Assembly (NCBI GenBank): GCA_012295275.1
Contig: CM022672.1
Coordinates: 6,332,443-6,396,442 of the forward strand
Direction: 5' to 3'
From: Chrysomallon squamiferum
Taxonomy: Eukaryota > Mollusca > Gastropoda > Neomphalida > Peltospiridae
DNA length: 64,000 nt
Below are positions 24,251 through 37,596 of this stretch, piece after piece; the stretch's first letter is position 1; every line of letters begins with the position of its first letter. A program made the position numbers and the translations under genes. Under the pieces are notes generated by a model, which was not told the DNA's origin, made no database searches, and saw only the letters and a program-made list of their open reading frames with translations.

Positions 24251-25870
24251 GTCAGAGCCATCATGAGTAGATCTCAGTGAATTAACTCATTTTATCACAC
24301 TTTAAACTCATTTTATCACACATTATTGGCACATTTTCACTTTTACTTGGGAACAGCAAATTTCATTGTATCTTCCAACATCACCCAATATTATGTACTA
24401 CTGGCTGTTTCTTTTCGTGTGTCAGATATGTTCATGTTGCATATAATATCAACACTGCCAAATACGTTGCACCATTGTCAGTTTAAAAATATGCCTGATA
24501 TAATATCAACACTGCCCAATATGTTGCAATATTGTCAATTTATACTGTTAATTGAACAAAACAGTCATATTCTGACCAGTTTTTTTTTTTTTTTTTTTTT
24601 TTTTACACAAACTGCTTTTATTTTTTATTTATAACCTTGTTATAAAATCACAAGGTATTGTTTAAAACTAATAACAGTACAACAGTTATTATTAATGTCA
24701 GACTTTAACATTGAAAATAAACTTTAAAACAAAAATGATGAAGGCAGCAAGTATGTCTGTGCAAGTGTGTATACATGCAACTATTTAATAGTATATGAAT
24801 GTTGTTTGTTTTATTAAATACAGAATATATATATGTATATATATTTAACCATTTTTATTACTGTAACAAAATAACAGTGGAACAATTTTAATTAAATTGC
24901 TGATTTTATCACCTTTATTTTTTGAATGCATCTGTATAAAGTGCTATTTCTCAATGACTGGTTTTGTTTTGTTTTGGTTGTTTTAAAAATGTGTATATTT
25001 TATTAAAAGATGCAAACTCCGCATTTTTAAAAATATTTTTAATGGTACATGGTATCATATGGTTAAGGACATACATGAGAATGAGAAGAAATCCAATATT
25101 AATGGGATTGTTGGAGTTTTTTTTTTTTTTTTTTTATGATAACCTGCACTTTCCGATTGTTGGAAAATTCAAATGACAGGCTCTGATAAGGTAATCATAA
25201 TACAGTTGCTTGGTTGGGAAATGGACAAGTTTGGTCAGAACTGATTTCATGAAAGAAATCACTAATCATTCAAAATTATAAATACTTTCAGAGAGGATGT
25301 AAAACAGGCTTATTTTCCAGAGATATACTCTGTCGATACTAATCTTTGTTTAAATAATACCGTATTTGCGATATAAAAAAAGTACCGTTAAAAAGAAATA
25401 TGACGAATACGAAGGGACGTAAGTCTTCTCACTAGCAAGGTTATGTCCCTTTAATAAAGCGAAATTATGTTTGACGGAGATTATAAAACTTTAATTTCGT
25501 ATTGCATTTGTTTCCCAAGTGAGGTATATAACTGCTTCTTCTATTAGACAGTGACAATAAAACTATCATCAGTGATATGAACTAGATAAGAAATACAGCG
25601 AATTTTGATATCTTAAAATCGGGATCATCACCTTTCCAATCTAGCTGAGTTAGTAAGGAAATTTCGTCTGACTCTGAGTTACATCCCACAGAGAATGTTA
25701 TTGCTTCTCTACTAAATTATTTAAACAAGAATAACTCAAGACAGGATTTAATCTCATTTTGACTGCGTTCTTGAACAAAAAATTCTCAGCATCCATACAT
25801 CGTCTCCAAATACGACAGTTTACTCATCATTAATTTCTTCTAGGAAACGAAGACGGAAAAAAAAAAAAAA

Positions 25871-25908
<38 letters not shown>

Positions 25909-26275
25909 ATAAACAAATAAATAAAAAGAAGAAAAGAAGCCAAATGAACATCTTGGGATTGTTACGTTTTATATACTCTTTTAATATTATCAGCTAATAT
26001 ATACTGATTTCGATTTTTTGTAATAAAAAAAAAAAATAATAATAAAAAAAATACAACAACAACAGTTTGATATGTTTTATTGATATGGTGACCACACACA
26101 TAAAGTGGTAATACAAGAATGCAACACGAACACATCGACCGTGATCTTATTGACACGTGCATTGCAGATACACATTTACACTTACTTCATGAGAAACAGA
26201 GTGAAATAATAATAAATCTTATTTTACATAACGAACGTAAGGATTTGTGTGTATATGTGTGTGTACGTATGTACT

Positions 26276-26350
26276 TTCTGTATGTATATGTGGTGAGTGT
26301 ATGTATATGTGGTGAGTGTATGTATATGTGGTGAGTGTATGTATATGATG
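26276..26350. repeat. 19-bp tandem repeat of TATGTATATGTGGTGAGTG type
   Basis: Three near-identical units followed by more degenerate TATG-type sequence to about 26430. Confidence 0.85.
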
Positions 26351-26442
26351 GATGAATGCATACACGTATGCATGTACATATTTATGTATGTAAGTGTATG
26401 CATATATGAATATGTATATGTATGTAAGATTATTTCGCAGGT

Positions 26443-26443
26443 A

Positions 26444-26542
<99 letters not shown>

Positions 26543-26545
26543 TAA
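26443..26545. repeat. (AAAT)n then long (AAT)n
   Basis: Compound microsatellite of about 100 bp. Confidence 0.95.
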
Positions 26546-26853
26546 TGAATGAATTAATTAATAAATAAAACAAACCGACTGACACTTTTTTTGGCCCAGA
26601 TTTCTCCTAATGCCAGTCACCAGAGAAATTCTCTGAGCAAAATAAAATAACATCACTAAATAAAATACATGTCTTTTCAGTTTATGCAAAATTCATGTAC
26701 AAATATTAGTTTTGATTTAAATGCTCTTTCAAAAGCGATGTGAAGATACTGTGAATTTTACAATGAAACACACAACATATGCCCTATATAAATTATAGAA
26801 ATATTTAACAGTCAAAATATGAAATATAGATGGAACAATGTCATATTGATTTC

Positions 26854-26859
<6 letters not shown>

Positions 26860-26940
<81 letters not shown>
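26860..26940. repeat. (AAT)n then (GATA)n
   Basis: About ten AAT units are followed by about 13 GATA units. Confidence 0.95.
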
Positions 26941-26942
<2 letters not shown>

Positions 26943-27534
26943 TTGATAACGAAAGAAATGTGTCACATTTCTATAAATATATACTGCTTTACTTTGAATA
27001 AATGTACAACAATTGAAAATATATGTATAAACATCTCTGAATAAAATAGTAAAATATATTTTGTATAATTCATATTAATACACAAACAAACAAACAAACA
27101 AATTAATAAATCTAACGAGAGATGAAATACGTTTAAAAACAAGTATATTTCTAGAAATACGCTTTTGTTATTCATATACCAACGCATTCATTTATTAATA
27201 AAACAGTAAAATAAATGTTTATACAATTCATATAAATAATATAAAGTATAGTAAAATAAATAAACAAACAAACAACGAAAAAACAAAACAAAATAACAAA
27301 CAAATGTAATCAAGGATGAAATACATTTACATTTAAAAAAGACTATTTCTAGAAAAATGTCCAATGATACTCTTTCTCAGGTGTTTATTTATTTATTTTT
27401 TTAAATTATTTTTTAATAAAGAAAATCTTATATAAAATATGCCTTATTATAAAAATAAACATATAGTTAAACAGTCAAATAAAACAAGTACACAAAAGAA
27501 AAACACATTATATTTACATGCCGGTCTATGTATA

Positions 27535-27582
27535 TATATATACACCTGTGTATTTGTGTGTATATGTGTGTGTATGTGTATG

Positions 27583-27623
<41 letters not shown>

Positions 27624-27660
27624 CTGCATCTGTGTGTTTGTCTGTCTGTCTAAATGTATA
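27535..27660. repeat. Mixed (TATG)/(TG) microsatellite
   Basis: Interleaved TG, TATG and TCTG units. Confidence 0.9.
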
Positions 27661-28148
27661 AGTATGTATACATTCAGTTACTGTGTCTTATTTCCACGTT
27701 GCGCAGAAGCCTCTTCAAGAAGAAATCTCTGTGACAAAATTAACTCACTTGATGTGTGAATTTAATAAAGTAAATTTCCCTGCAGATAATAATCGACATG
27801 GAAAACTTAGTGTACAGATGTATGGCGTCTGACTGTGATGTCCATTAATTTTGTTTTTTTTTCGTCTAATAACGTGTGTTTTTTACTTCAGTCTCACCTA
27901 GCACACGAACGTTTTGACAGTGCGTAAACACACGCTTTTATCATTTTCATACAGCCGTATTATTAGCTTGTAAATACGCTTTATTAAATTTATATGTCTC
28001 TGTTATTATTTTGTAAATAAACTTTATTTACATGTATTTCACGTAACCCTATCATTATCTTGAATGCGCTTTATCAGTTTCGTATATCTGTATGATTATC
28101 TTGTGAATACGTTTATCAATTTCATATAACCTTTTCGTTACCGTGTTC

Positions 28149-28176
28149 TCTGTGTGTGTGTGTTTGTGTTTATGTT

Positions 28177-28226
<50 letters not shown>
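28149..28226. repeat. (TG)n
   Basis: Long TG tract with a short TTTATG interruption, followed about 55 bp later by A-rich and T-rich runs to 28370. Confidence 0.93.
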
Positions 28227-28227
<1 letters not shown>

Positions 28228-28719
28228 CTTCCAGTATGTCTCGTGCTTTTTTTGATATTTCTATGTTGCCTTTATCATCAAAAAAAAAGAAAAAAAAAAA
28301 AGAATAGAAATATAGTATGTTTTTTTTCCATATTTTTTCTTTTCTCTCCTTTTTTTTTTTTTTTTCTTTGTGCAATTTTATCATTATAACGTAAATATGC
28401 ATTATTAAATTTCAGATAGGAAATAGAGGCTAGGGATAAATTATAACACATAACGTACTGTCATTTAAATATTTCTATATGTATGTGTGCATGTGTACGT
28501 AAATGTGGGTGTCTGTAACTACGCACACACACACACACACAATTAATCTTGACATAAGCATTAGTAATAGACGTATGTTGATTTAAAAAAATAATCAATT
28601 TAAAAAACGAAATAAATAAATTAATAAATAAATACCAAAGTAAGTAATCAGAAAAGCTAAATTAAGAGAATCATTACAACATTCTCTTACTAAAAATAAT
28701 AACAGAAATGTTAATAATA

Positions 28720-28963
28720 CAGGCTGAGAATCTTTCATCCGAAATGCTCGAGATCTGAAGTGTTTCGGACTTCAGAATTTTGTTCAGACTGTAAGGAAAC
28801 AGGATCTAAGTCTAAATACGAATTCCATTTATGTTTCATATACAGTTCAAATAAACAGTCTGCAGGATTTCTCTGTATATAATTTTTAATAATTTTGTGC
28901 ATAAAACAAAGTTTTTGTATCCAAAACAATCTGAAAACTTTTCGGATAAGGGATCTCTATCTG
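28720..28963. mobile_element. 244-bp Tigger-type MITE
   Basis: TA at 28718-28719 and 28964-28965 flank an element starting CAGGCTGAGAATC and ending (inverted) CAGATAGAGATCCCTTATCC. Both ends share the ATCCGAAA core. Interior phrases such as CATTTATGTTTCATATACA and TTTTGTGCATAAAACAAAG strongly recall a mammalian Tigger-type MITE family that I know from memory. There is no coding capacity. Confidence 0.78.
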
Positions 28964-29282
28964 TAATAATAATAACAATAATAATAATAATAATAATATC
29001 AACAACATCTCGGTTTATAATCGCTTATAATACATTTTAAAGATGTAAATAGTTTTATATATAATTTGAATCAAAGTATCATCATAATGTATTGTTTTGA
29101 CAAAAGTTTGGATTGTGCGTGCAGTTTGTTTTATGTCCCTTATTAAGCGAATGCGCGCACCAAACATCTAACAAATGACAAAACCACTGATAACAAAGAC
29201 AGGAAAATCGTTGGTTGTGTAGAGGGGAAGGCAGTTTATATCCACCATAAAGAACATACTGAAAGTGCACCAATGTCTGGCT

Positions 29283-29283
29283 A

Positions 29284-29371
<88 letters not shown>

Positions 29372-29620
29372 GTAATAAGTATAATAGTAATAGTAATAAT
29401 AATAATAATAGTAATAATAATAATATTAATAATAAATATAATAGTAATAGTAATAATAATAATAATAATAAATAAAATAGTAATAGTAATAATAATAATA
29501 ATAGTAGTAATAGTAATAATAATAATAATAGCGATAATTGTGATAATAACAATAACTAATAATAGTAATAACAATAACAATAGAAATCGTAGTAGCAGTA
29601 GTAGTAATAGTAATTTGAGT
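29283..29620. repeat. Long (AAT)n / (AATAGT)n tract
   Basis: About 340 bp of trinucleotide repeats, pure at the left and progressively interrupted by AGT and AAC units at the right. Confidence 0.95.
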
Positions 29621-30215
29621 GTAATTTGAGTGTAATATTCAGTATAAAATACTTTTTTTCTCTTATATACATATCATTTAAAAAAAGTAAATAATAATAA
29701 TAATAATAATCATCATCATCACCATCATCATAATATATCAATAAGTAAATAAATAAGTATGAAAGTAAATAAACAAACATGTAAGTACAAATAATAATTG
29801 ATAAAATTATATAAATATATTGATTAATTTTAAAAATTACATGATTTTGTACGCTGTAATTGTTGTTATATACATTTTTATATTTTTATATTCTATATTT
29901 TAACCGTACTTTGTCTTTTTAGTTATTGGTTTCAAAACGTTTCATATTTCTTCTGGGTTTTCTTTTTAAACATATAATTAATCATTATCCAAAAATACAT
30001 ATATTTCCACAATTTTAACAATACTGAAGCAGTAACATAAACATAACAGTAATCTATTTTAATATTATTTAACATACAGTTGAATAATACAGGAGCTGAA
30101 ATAATAATAATAATAATCCGTTGTACGAGGTCAAATACAAAAATAGATATTTAGTTTCGTATTTTTTTTCAAATATATATATATATCTCTTATTTCGAAA
30201 TTCTTTTTATCTAAG

Positions 30216-30650
30216 TTATTTGAAAAAATCTGGCGCATCAGGATTTGTGGGTGATCCACCCGAATCAGCAGATTCTTCATAGCAACCATCGTAGTCAAAT
30301 TCTGCTGGCACATGCTCAATCAAGTCTTCCGGCGACTCACACCGGGCTTCTTCCGCTATCTCATCCGTCCCAGATTCTTCTTCCGGTACTGTGATCAGAC
30401 GACGTTGTGTTTCAAGTGGAAGTTGTAAAAACTTTCTAGGTCCCATATGTTGCGGAAATTGTCTGAAATTAAAAGAAGGTACATTAGTGGTAGTAATAGT
30501 AGTAGTAGTAGTAGCAGCAGTACCAACAGCAGTAGTAGTAGTAGTAGTAGAAGTACTGATTAATGGTAATTGTTGTAGTGGTGATGGCAGCAATAGCACT
30601 GATACTAATGGTAATGGTAGTAGTACTAGCTGTAATAATAATACTGCTAA

Positions 30651-30688
<38 letters not shown>

Positions 30689-30884
30689 TATACGTCACAT
30701 AATTAAGATGTAGTATTGGTAATAATTGTAGTTGACGTAGCAATAGCACAGATAATAATATTAGTGATAATGGTGGACGTAGTGCAAAGAATATATAAAT
30801 ATAAGGATATACTATATGTATAATGAAATTAACATAACGAAATATATGTCTGTGAAAATTATGGACTAAATTATGTAATAATTA

Positions 30885-30958
<74 letters not shown>

Positions 30959-31710
30959 CACAAAGCACAAATACATATATAAACATATATACATTCATAT
31001 AGACTCACGCACTCGCACACATATATACAGAGTTATATGCATGTTCATCCATGTATATACATTATGTTGATTACATATTTATATATATATATTTATACCT
31101 TGGCTCAAGTCTCGGTTCCATGTTTCTTATATCAGGTTGGATTTCCATCGCTTGTGTTAAAGGTTTTGTCATCGACGAGAAATTAACTTGTTCACTGTCA
31201 GGACTCAAGTCACCTTTACTGAAAAACATAAGAAGAATAAAAATCTTTTTTATATTTATTTGTTAATATTTACTGACTTTTAAACTACAACATCATATAC
31301 TTTATTATATATTTAAAAATACTTTTTTAAAATCAAATAGCATCTTATCAGATACTAAACAATTTCGTAAGTCAGGAAAATACTCTGAGATGAATTGAAA
31401 GTTTATAAAACTGATACTGGTGAACTAATTGCCGTCTAATATGGCGATAATATACGTTACATAATTAAGATATAGAATGAGCTAAAAAGTGTAAAGTTTC
31501 AGTAATGACCGAACAAAAGTTTTAGAAATCCTGATAGCCGTAGTGAATTTGCTATTTGTGTTTGAGTGTACAAGGACATCAAATTGAAAAATGATATATA
31601 GAAACACTTACAAGCTCTTCAAGTACGAGCAAATTTTGATTTTTGACCACTGGTATTTAATATGGTTTTAAAATATATGTCATATATGTTAAATGTTTAA
31701 AGAAAAGAAG

Positions 31711-31753
<43 letters not shown>

Positions 31754-32031
31754 TGTTAATATATATTTCAGGCAAAATATTAAAATATTCACCGACTAAA
31801 TTCACGAGGCTTAGCACGATTTGACGACCAGTCTATTCCGGAAATGGAGCTATTTTGAAAATATCGAGCTGTAATGAGTTCTTAATGAACGTAGCTCCCT
31901 TTACTGAGAAAAGACAACTTACGTTTTCTTCCTGTGTCGAAATACCAAAATGGCGATAATTAAGGCAATTGTCGCCAGCAGCAAGGCACATAACACAAGA
32001 GTGATTATGATAATAAAGTATGGAACACCGG
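30216..32031 (-). CDS. Orphan single-pass membrane protein, three 3' exons
   Basis: Exons 32031-31923, 31218-31099 and 30462-30216 join in frame (donors GTAAGT and GTATAA, acceptors TTTCAG). The first encodes a 24-27-residue membrane segment (YFIIIITLVLCALLLATIAL onward) followed by RHRKK, which by the positive-inside rule puts the C-terminus in the cytoplasm. The next two give a tail of about 120 residues: a basic to neutral half (PRKFLQLPLETQRR), then an acidic half with EEESGTDEIAEE and FDYDGCYEES, ending DAPDFFK before TAA. FDYDGCY could be a tyrosine-phosphorylation site (inference). With the candidate start exon at 42195-42147 the protein is 174 residues. I do not recognise the family; a longer extracellular part from unseen exons is possible. 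Confidence 0.72.
30484..30690. repeat. (AGT)n-rich tract inside an intron
   Basis: Degenerate AGT/GGT/AAT trinucleotides end in a pure (AGT) run. It lies immediately upstream of the terminal exon of the orphan membrane protein gene. Confidence 0.9.
30890..30955. repeat. (CT)n
   Basis: About 33 uninterrupted CT units. Confidence 0.97.
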
Positions 32032-32262
32032 CTGAAACAGAAACAAAAAGAGAAAAAATCTCATTAAGGAAATATATATCTATTTTTATCTTTTTAGTAA
32101 AATTGATGCATTCATTTATCCATTCATTCAAACACCATATTATGTGGGGTTTTTTTGTGTTTTTTTGTTTGTTTTTTGTGACGATGATAGTCATGATAAT
32201 ATGATGATGACAGTCATAGTGATGATGATAATGATAACTGTGATGGTAATAAATAATACTAA

Positions 32263-32271
32263 TAATAATAA

Positions 32272-32302
<31 letters not shown>

Positions 32303-32320
32303 AAGAAGAAGAAGAAGAAT
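32263..32320. repeat. (GAA)n
   Basis: Purine-rich trinucleotide tract, capable in principle of triplex formation. Confidence 0.95.
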
Positions 32321-33333
32321 TAAAATAGTAGTAATAATAAAAAACAACAACAACAACGACAATAACAAACATTTCCCCCAAAACCAGCTAATAAAACTGC
32401 CTGTGTAGTATACACATATCACTACAAACGTTTTAAAAACACAAGAACTACAGGAGGAAGGAGGACATATTTTACTCAACACATTTTTAATTCATAGTTA
32501 TATATGTGACCAAAGACAGTAAAATAATCAAAAAGGAAACCAGCGCTAATTTTACACGATTTACTTTATTCCCATCCACCCACCCCAGTTAACTGCAATG
32601 ATTGTGTTTTATGCATAGACAGATATAGTTTGTGATGAATCTTAAGTCAGACTTTGGTTAAACTGAGGAACTGTTCTAATAGGGCACACAGATAGTTAGG
32701 GATACTGCTGTCCAGTGATACTGCGTTTAACCAATAAGCTACAGAAAGCCTCACAAGACCGCGGACATAAGAAACTTAAAACAAGAGACGGGAAACGACA
32801 TCTCAGACATTATTCAAACAGAGGACCAGTATACTGAACTGATCTGAATGTTATTCACTCTCAGTCCACTCGTCAAAACACCTTGACTCTAATCTCACCT
32901 CTTATGAAACATTCGTATGAAATCACACGACTTTTCGATTCCAGCAGACGTGAAAGATGTACCGGAAGCATGAATGAATACAGCAGTGCGATTAAGGAGC
33001 TATCTATGGAATAAAATGGTATAATTAACGCCCACCTGAAGAGTAATTTATTAAGTTCCCCTGTTATCTGCTTCTTGCACCTGGCCTTAGGAGATAATGC
33101 GTGTTTGAAATGAAGAGTAAAAGGGTATTTGTGAATAGTGCATACAAGAAGAAGAGGTTATTATTGAATAAGCTTTTAATATGGTGTTCGTAAACAGGAA
33201 CTGAACTGAGAGAAAAGTACATGCACCCACACATGTACTCAGAAACATATACACTAGTCAGGCAATGTACTCTTTTTTACCTTCTGTCTCCGAATCTTTA
33301 TTTCTTATTACTATTATATCTATCTCTATCTCC

Positions 33334-33337
<4 letters not shown>

Positions 33338-33402
<65 letters not shown>
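33338..33402. repeat. (TC)n
   Basis: About 32 TC units. Confidence 0.97.
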
Positions 33403-33405
<3 letters not shown>

Positions 33406-33929
33406 CGCTCAAACTCCCGCATACAACATGTTCATTTATTCACCACGCTATTTATTTAAAGATATAAATATTATTCGTTCCTACGTGATTAATTTCGTAA
33501 TCGATGCGTTCGCATTCTAGATATTTTTATTTTATTTTATTTTTTATTTATTTTTTGTGTTTTGTTTTAAACAATACAAATGGCGGATGCGAAGGTTAGC
33601 AGAGAATAAATGTTTTGTTAACATTTTCAAGTAATAAATGCCGCTTCCCATCAGTGTTGTATTGGACATCGATTACAGCCTCGGGGGCAACGTCAGTGAA
33701 CTCAGACGTGTTTATAACATCTAATCAGACGAGAAAATAGAGCACCGTAAAATAAACAACAAAGAAGATACGTAATTAACTTTTCAACAATGGCGAATTA
33801 CTCCACAGCCAGAACACACTGCAAACACAAGATGAAAAATCATTTTAAATCATTTCAGAACCGGCGAGAAAGAAAAAGACCTCCTGGATAGTAATTTCTG
33901 TAAACTAAAATGGACTCTTAGGAATTAAT

Positions 33930-33996
<67 letters not shown>

Positions 33997-34092
33997 GTGA
34001 CACACAGACGGACATATAGATATATAGACAGACAGATAGATAGATTGACACACGGACTTATAGATATACAGACAGACAGACAGACAGATAGA
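33930..34092. repeat. (GATA)n with GACA units
   Basis: Pure (GATA) run to about 33996, then degenerate GATA/GACA to 34092. Confidence 0.95.
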
Positions 34093-34499
34093 TACATTTT
34101 AAAAAGTTTACCACACTTTGAGGAATCGGATAAAATAAATAAATAAATAAATGCAGTATTTCTAATCGTTTTAAAAATGGGATTTGTTGTCTGCACCAGG
34201 TTAAAAAAGAGTTAAGATTACTTCTTTTTTTTTTTTTTTTTTTTTTTTTTTTCCTCTGCAAGAAAATAATTGGTATTTTCTCAAATCCTAAAGGTGTGTT
34301 TGGTAACATGTGGCTTGTATGTGAAAATAACAAGACGCATCGTAAACTTTAAATGAAGAAAGCCAGAGGTGGTTTCTTTTAATGTCAAACATTACACCAG
34401 CGAGTGTTCCTTTGAAAAAAATTCAAACAGTAACAGATTTATAGGTTTCAAGGTAAACAGAACACCCATAACAATCAGCGGATTTCATCTCTTACGTAA

Positions 34500-34855
34500 A
34501 GTATTTGTTCATTGTCGAAAGCGGCATCTTTTAAACAAAGTTTATAGTTACAATAGAGAGCGTTTCGTCTCTTGAATAAAATGCATGGGTACAGTATAGT
34601 GTGTTTCATATCTTAAAATGAATAGAGAGCATGTTTCATTCATATCTTAAATAAAATGTATAGTTACAGTATGGAGCGTATTTCGTATCTTAAATAAAAA
34701 TGTATGGTAACAGTATAGAAAGTGTTTCATATCTTAAATAAAATGTATAATTTCAGTATATAGTGTATTTTATGTCTTAAATAAAATGTATACTTACAGC
34801 ATAAAACATGTTTCATCTCTTAAAGGGAACATATAGTTACAGCAAAAATGTGGGT
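34500..34855. repeat. About 46-bp tandem repeat, degenerate
   Basis: Six to seven diverged units share CTTAAATAAAATGTATA then GTTACAGTATA and TGTTTCATAT. Confidence 0.8.
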
Positions 34856-35136
34856 TTAGTAGTTTAAACGAAATTTTGCATGATGATTAGCTTTCTTTTC
34901 CTTTTTCCATTAGCATCTAGTAACTATCCTTAATATTTTGTTATCCGATTTCAGTCACCATAAATACATAACCAAAAGAAAGAAAAAAAAAAAATAATAA
35001 TACAATTATCACTATGCCTTTGGGAAAGAAAAATTACTATTCTCAAAACAGCATTTAGTGGTCACTGGTATGAAAATCCCGGCGTCTGTTTTCAAGATAA
35101 ACGAGAAAGTAAAAGAAAGTGGTAACACAAAGACGA

Positions 35137-35266
35137 GATGATGATGATGATGATAAAATGTAATAATAATGACAACAATAATAAAAATAGTAGCAGAAAA
35201 TATAACAATAACAGTAATAACAAAAACAATAACAACAATGATGTGATCATGATGATGGTGATAATG

Positions 35267-35316
<50 letters not shown>
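35137..35316. repeat. (GAT)/(AAT)-rich tract
   Basis: Interrupted trinucleotides end in a pure (AAT) run. Confidence 0.92.
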
Positions 35317-35452
35317 GAACAAAAGGAAGTCAAAAATCATCTTTGTCAGATAATTATTTTTCTCTTTCAAATGTCAAAGATCAGAATGATAATTAATTTT
35401 ATCGCTGCACTCAGACGAAGTCAACCAGATTTGTGTCGTCTGCTCATCAGAA

Positions 35453-35490
35453 ATGGCGGCTTTTCGCTTAAAACCCGCCATTTTTTGCGC
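35453..35490. promoter_or_regulatory. Inverted pair of YY1-like ATGGCGG motifs
   Basis: ATGGCGGCTTTT and its near-inverse AAAACCCGCCAT lie five bases apart (CGCTT), forming a potential hairpin in a CpG-richer patch. AAATGGCGGC is the core of vertebrate YY1 sites. The regulatory role is inference. Confidence 0.3.
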
Positions 35491-35803
35491 TCTATTCTCG
35501 TCTGATTGACGCAACGCTCAAGCTCGGTACTAAATCCTGAAGGTATTAGGTCTCTATCGTATCACAGCATTCTGCCGAGGCTGGGAAGTGTAAAACGGTC
35601 GTGACAAGTCTTGTGTTGTCACCAGTAACAGAAGCCCAACACGCTACCAAACAAAAGAATAAACGTTACCTGACTTGCTCGATATCGTAGCCGTGTTTGG
35701 ATTTTTTTGTAAAACAGAAAAAAAAGTATTAGTGTTGTTTTGATTTAATTAAATTTAATTTTTATATTTATTTTATATTATTATTACTCTTTATTATTAA
35801 ATT

Positions 35804-35834
<31 letters not shown>

Positions 35835-36228
35835 TTATTGGGTTTTTTTTTTTTTTTTTTTTTATAGAATTCTAGTGTTAAATAATACAACTAAAAAATA
35901 CATATAGATTAATTTTATTTTATGCGAACATTACTTGTTATTTTTGACGTTATAGGTAAGCTATCCCAGTTTTCAGTGCGCCATAGCCATTTTGGTTCTT
36001 TAATTCTAGGCGATTAACAAGCGTGAACCGTGTTTTTGTGAAATTCCTTCTACCACATACTAAATCAAATAAAAAAGAAGCTATATCTGTACAAACTTGT
36101 ACTAAACAGTAAGTTTGCCTAATGAAATAATATAGCTACGCTTATACAGTGACGTTACAGAGGGAAAAAAAGGCTTATTTAATATTAACGCACGTTTCAA
36201 ATTCACCTAAATGAAAGATTCGAGAACG

Positions 36229-36229
36229 A

Positions 36230-36289
<60 letters not shown>

Positions 36290-36290
36290 T
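36229..36290. repeat. (AAT)n
   Basis: About 20 AAT units. Confidence 0.96.
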
Positions 36291-37034
36291 TTTATATACA
36301 CACATGTATATAACATACGGATCTGACTGACCTCACAGTTACCACAGACAGTTTCATTAATAAGTAATCGAGGCTGTCTTAGGAAAGGCGACCTCTTTCC
36401 ATTGATAAATTGAACACATAAATGCCTCACTTTATTTAGTGGTTGTCATAATGAAAAAACCTGAGGTAAACCAATTAATGTGAACGTTAAAAAAAAAGAA
36501 AAGAAAAAAAAAAAAAAATTGTTTTCAGAGACTTTTAAAAGTTCATAAAAATCAAAACGATGGAAATATTTTCATTTTGCATAAATCCACTATTTCACCT
36601 TAAACACATTTATTTGACTTTATTAGTGTTTATATGTCACCTTATGTAAATTAATTACAATTTAAACATGTTTATTTTCCTTATACAAATTTATTGCTCT
36701 CTTTATATGCTTATTTGCCATTTTAATAAAAAAATATATTTTTATAATCGTTCACTTTACTTTGGTCATATCTGAAACTATTGCCAAATTAAAAAGTCAA
36801 ACATATTTCCTTCTGGTTTGTGTCTTAATTATCATACTTTACATACAGAAAAGATTTGTCGTCATTTCTACAAAACTATTATCACTTCTAATATCTATTC
36901 CACTACAACAACAACTACTACTAATAATAACAAGAATAATATACATAACAACAACAACAATACTAATAAGAACATCAACAAAAATAATACCACAATCTCC
37001 TCAAAATATGCAATATATATATGTTGTGTAGAAT

Positions 37035-37250
37035 AACACTGCTATGTAGACTGAGACTGCTATGTAGACTGAGACTGCTATGTAGACTAACACTACTATG
37101 TAGACTAACACTGCTATGTAGATTAACACTACTATGTAGACTAACACTGCTATGTAGACTAACACTACTATGTAGACTAACACTACTATGTAGACTAACA
37201 CTGCTATGTAGATTAACACTACTATGTAGACTAACACTACTATGAAGCCT
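37035..37250. repeat. 18-bp minisatellite
   Basis: About 12 units of the type CTATGTAGACTAACACTA. As 18 is divisible by three, several frames stay open, but the predicted peptides are pure repeats (HSSVSL). Confidence 0.92.
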
Positions 37251-37316
37251 TACATTGCTATGTACACCAGCACTACTGTGATGACTGACAAAGCTATGTA
37301 GATTATCACTCACTTG

Positions 37317-37596
37317 AAGACTAACATTACTATGAAATCCACACTGCTGTGTAGATTATCACTCACTGCTATGTAGACATACAGTGAAGACTAACATTAC
37401 TATGAAATCGACACTGCTGTGTAGATTATCACTCACTGCTGTGTAGACATACAGTGAAAACTAACATTACTATGAAATCCACACTGCTGTGTAGATTATC
37501 ACTCACTGCTGTGTAGACATACAGTGAAAACTAACATTACTATGAAATCGACACCGTTGTGTAGATTATCACAGACTCACAGTTCAGCGACATATT
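37317..37596. repeat. About 70-bp tandem repeat, four units
   Basis: Units begin near 37317, 37386, 37456 and 37526 and share ACTAACATTACTATGAAAT and GTGTAGATTATCACTC. The unit looks like a higher-order derivative of the adjacent 18-bp repeat. Confidence 0.9.

Larger units (their letters stand above)
23150..30215. other. 7-kb stretch without a recognised gene
   Basis: AT-rich DNA holding (ATT)n/(ATC)n near 23.47 kb, a T-run at 24.58 kb, (ATT)n at 25.87 kb, dense microsatellites from 26.2 to 29.6 kb, a possible tRNA-like fragment at 24.16 kb and the MITE at 28.72 kb. A pair of about 60-bp direct repeats lies at 24440-24540 (AATATCAACACTGCC). Short open frames here lack splice context. Confidence 0.6.

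Noticed and set aside
25362-25422. Frame ending at a GTAAGT donor (KKKYDEYEGT)
   Set aside because: A stop lies just upstream with no AG acceptor between, and no ATG.
25655-25765. About 37-codon plus-strand frame (KEISSDSELHPTENVIASLL)
   Set aside because: Too short, with a poor acceptor and no partner exon.
29082-29580. Long leucine- and isoleucine-rich open frames on the minus strand
   Set aside because: They are translations of the (AAT)n tract and have no splice or start context.
33790-33891. 33-codon frame MANYSTARTHCKH... with good start context
   Set aside because: Very short, basic, isolated; listed only for its ATGGCG start word among other such motifs.
36975-37313. 112-codon HSSVSL repeat frame
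   Set aside because: The 18-bp satellite keeps frames open on both strands; no acceptor, donor or flanking non-repeat coding sequence.
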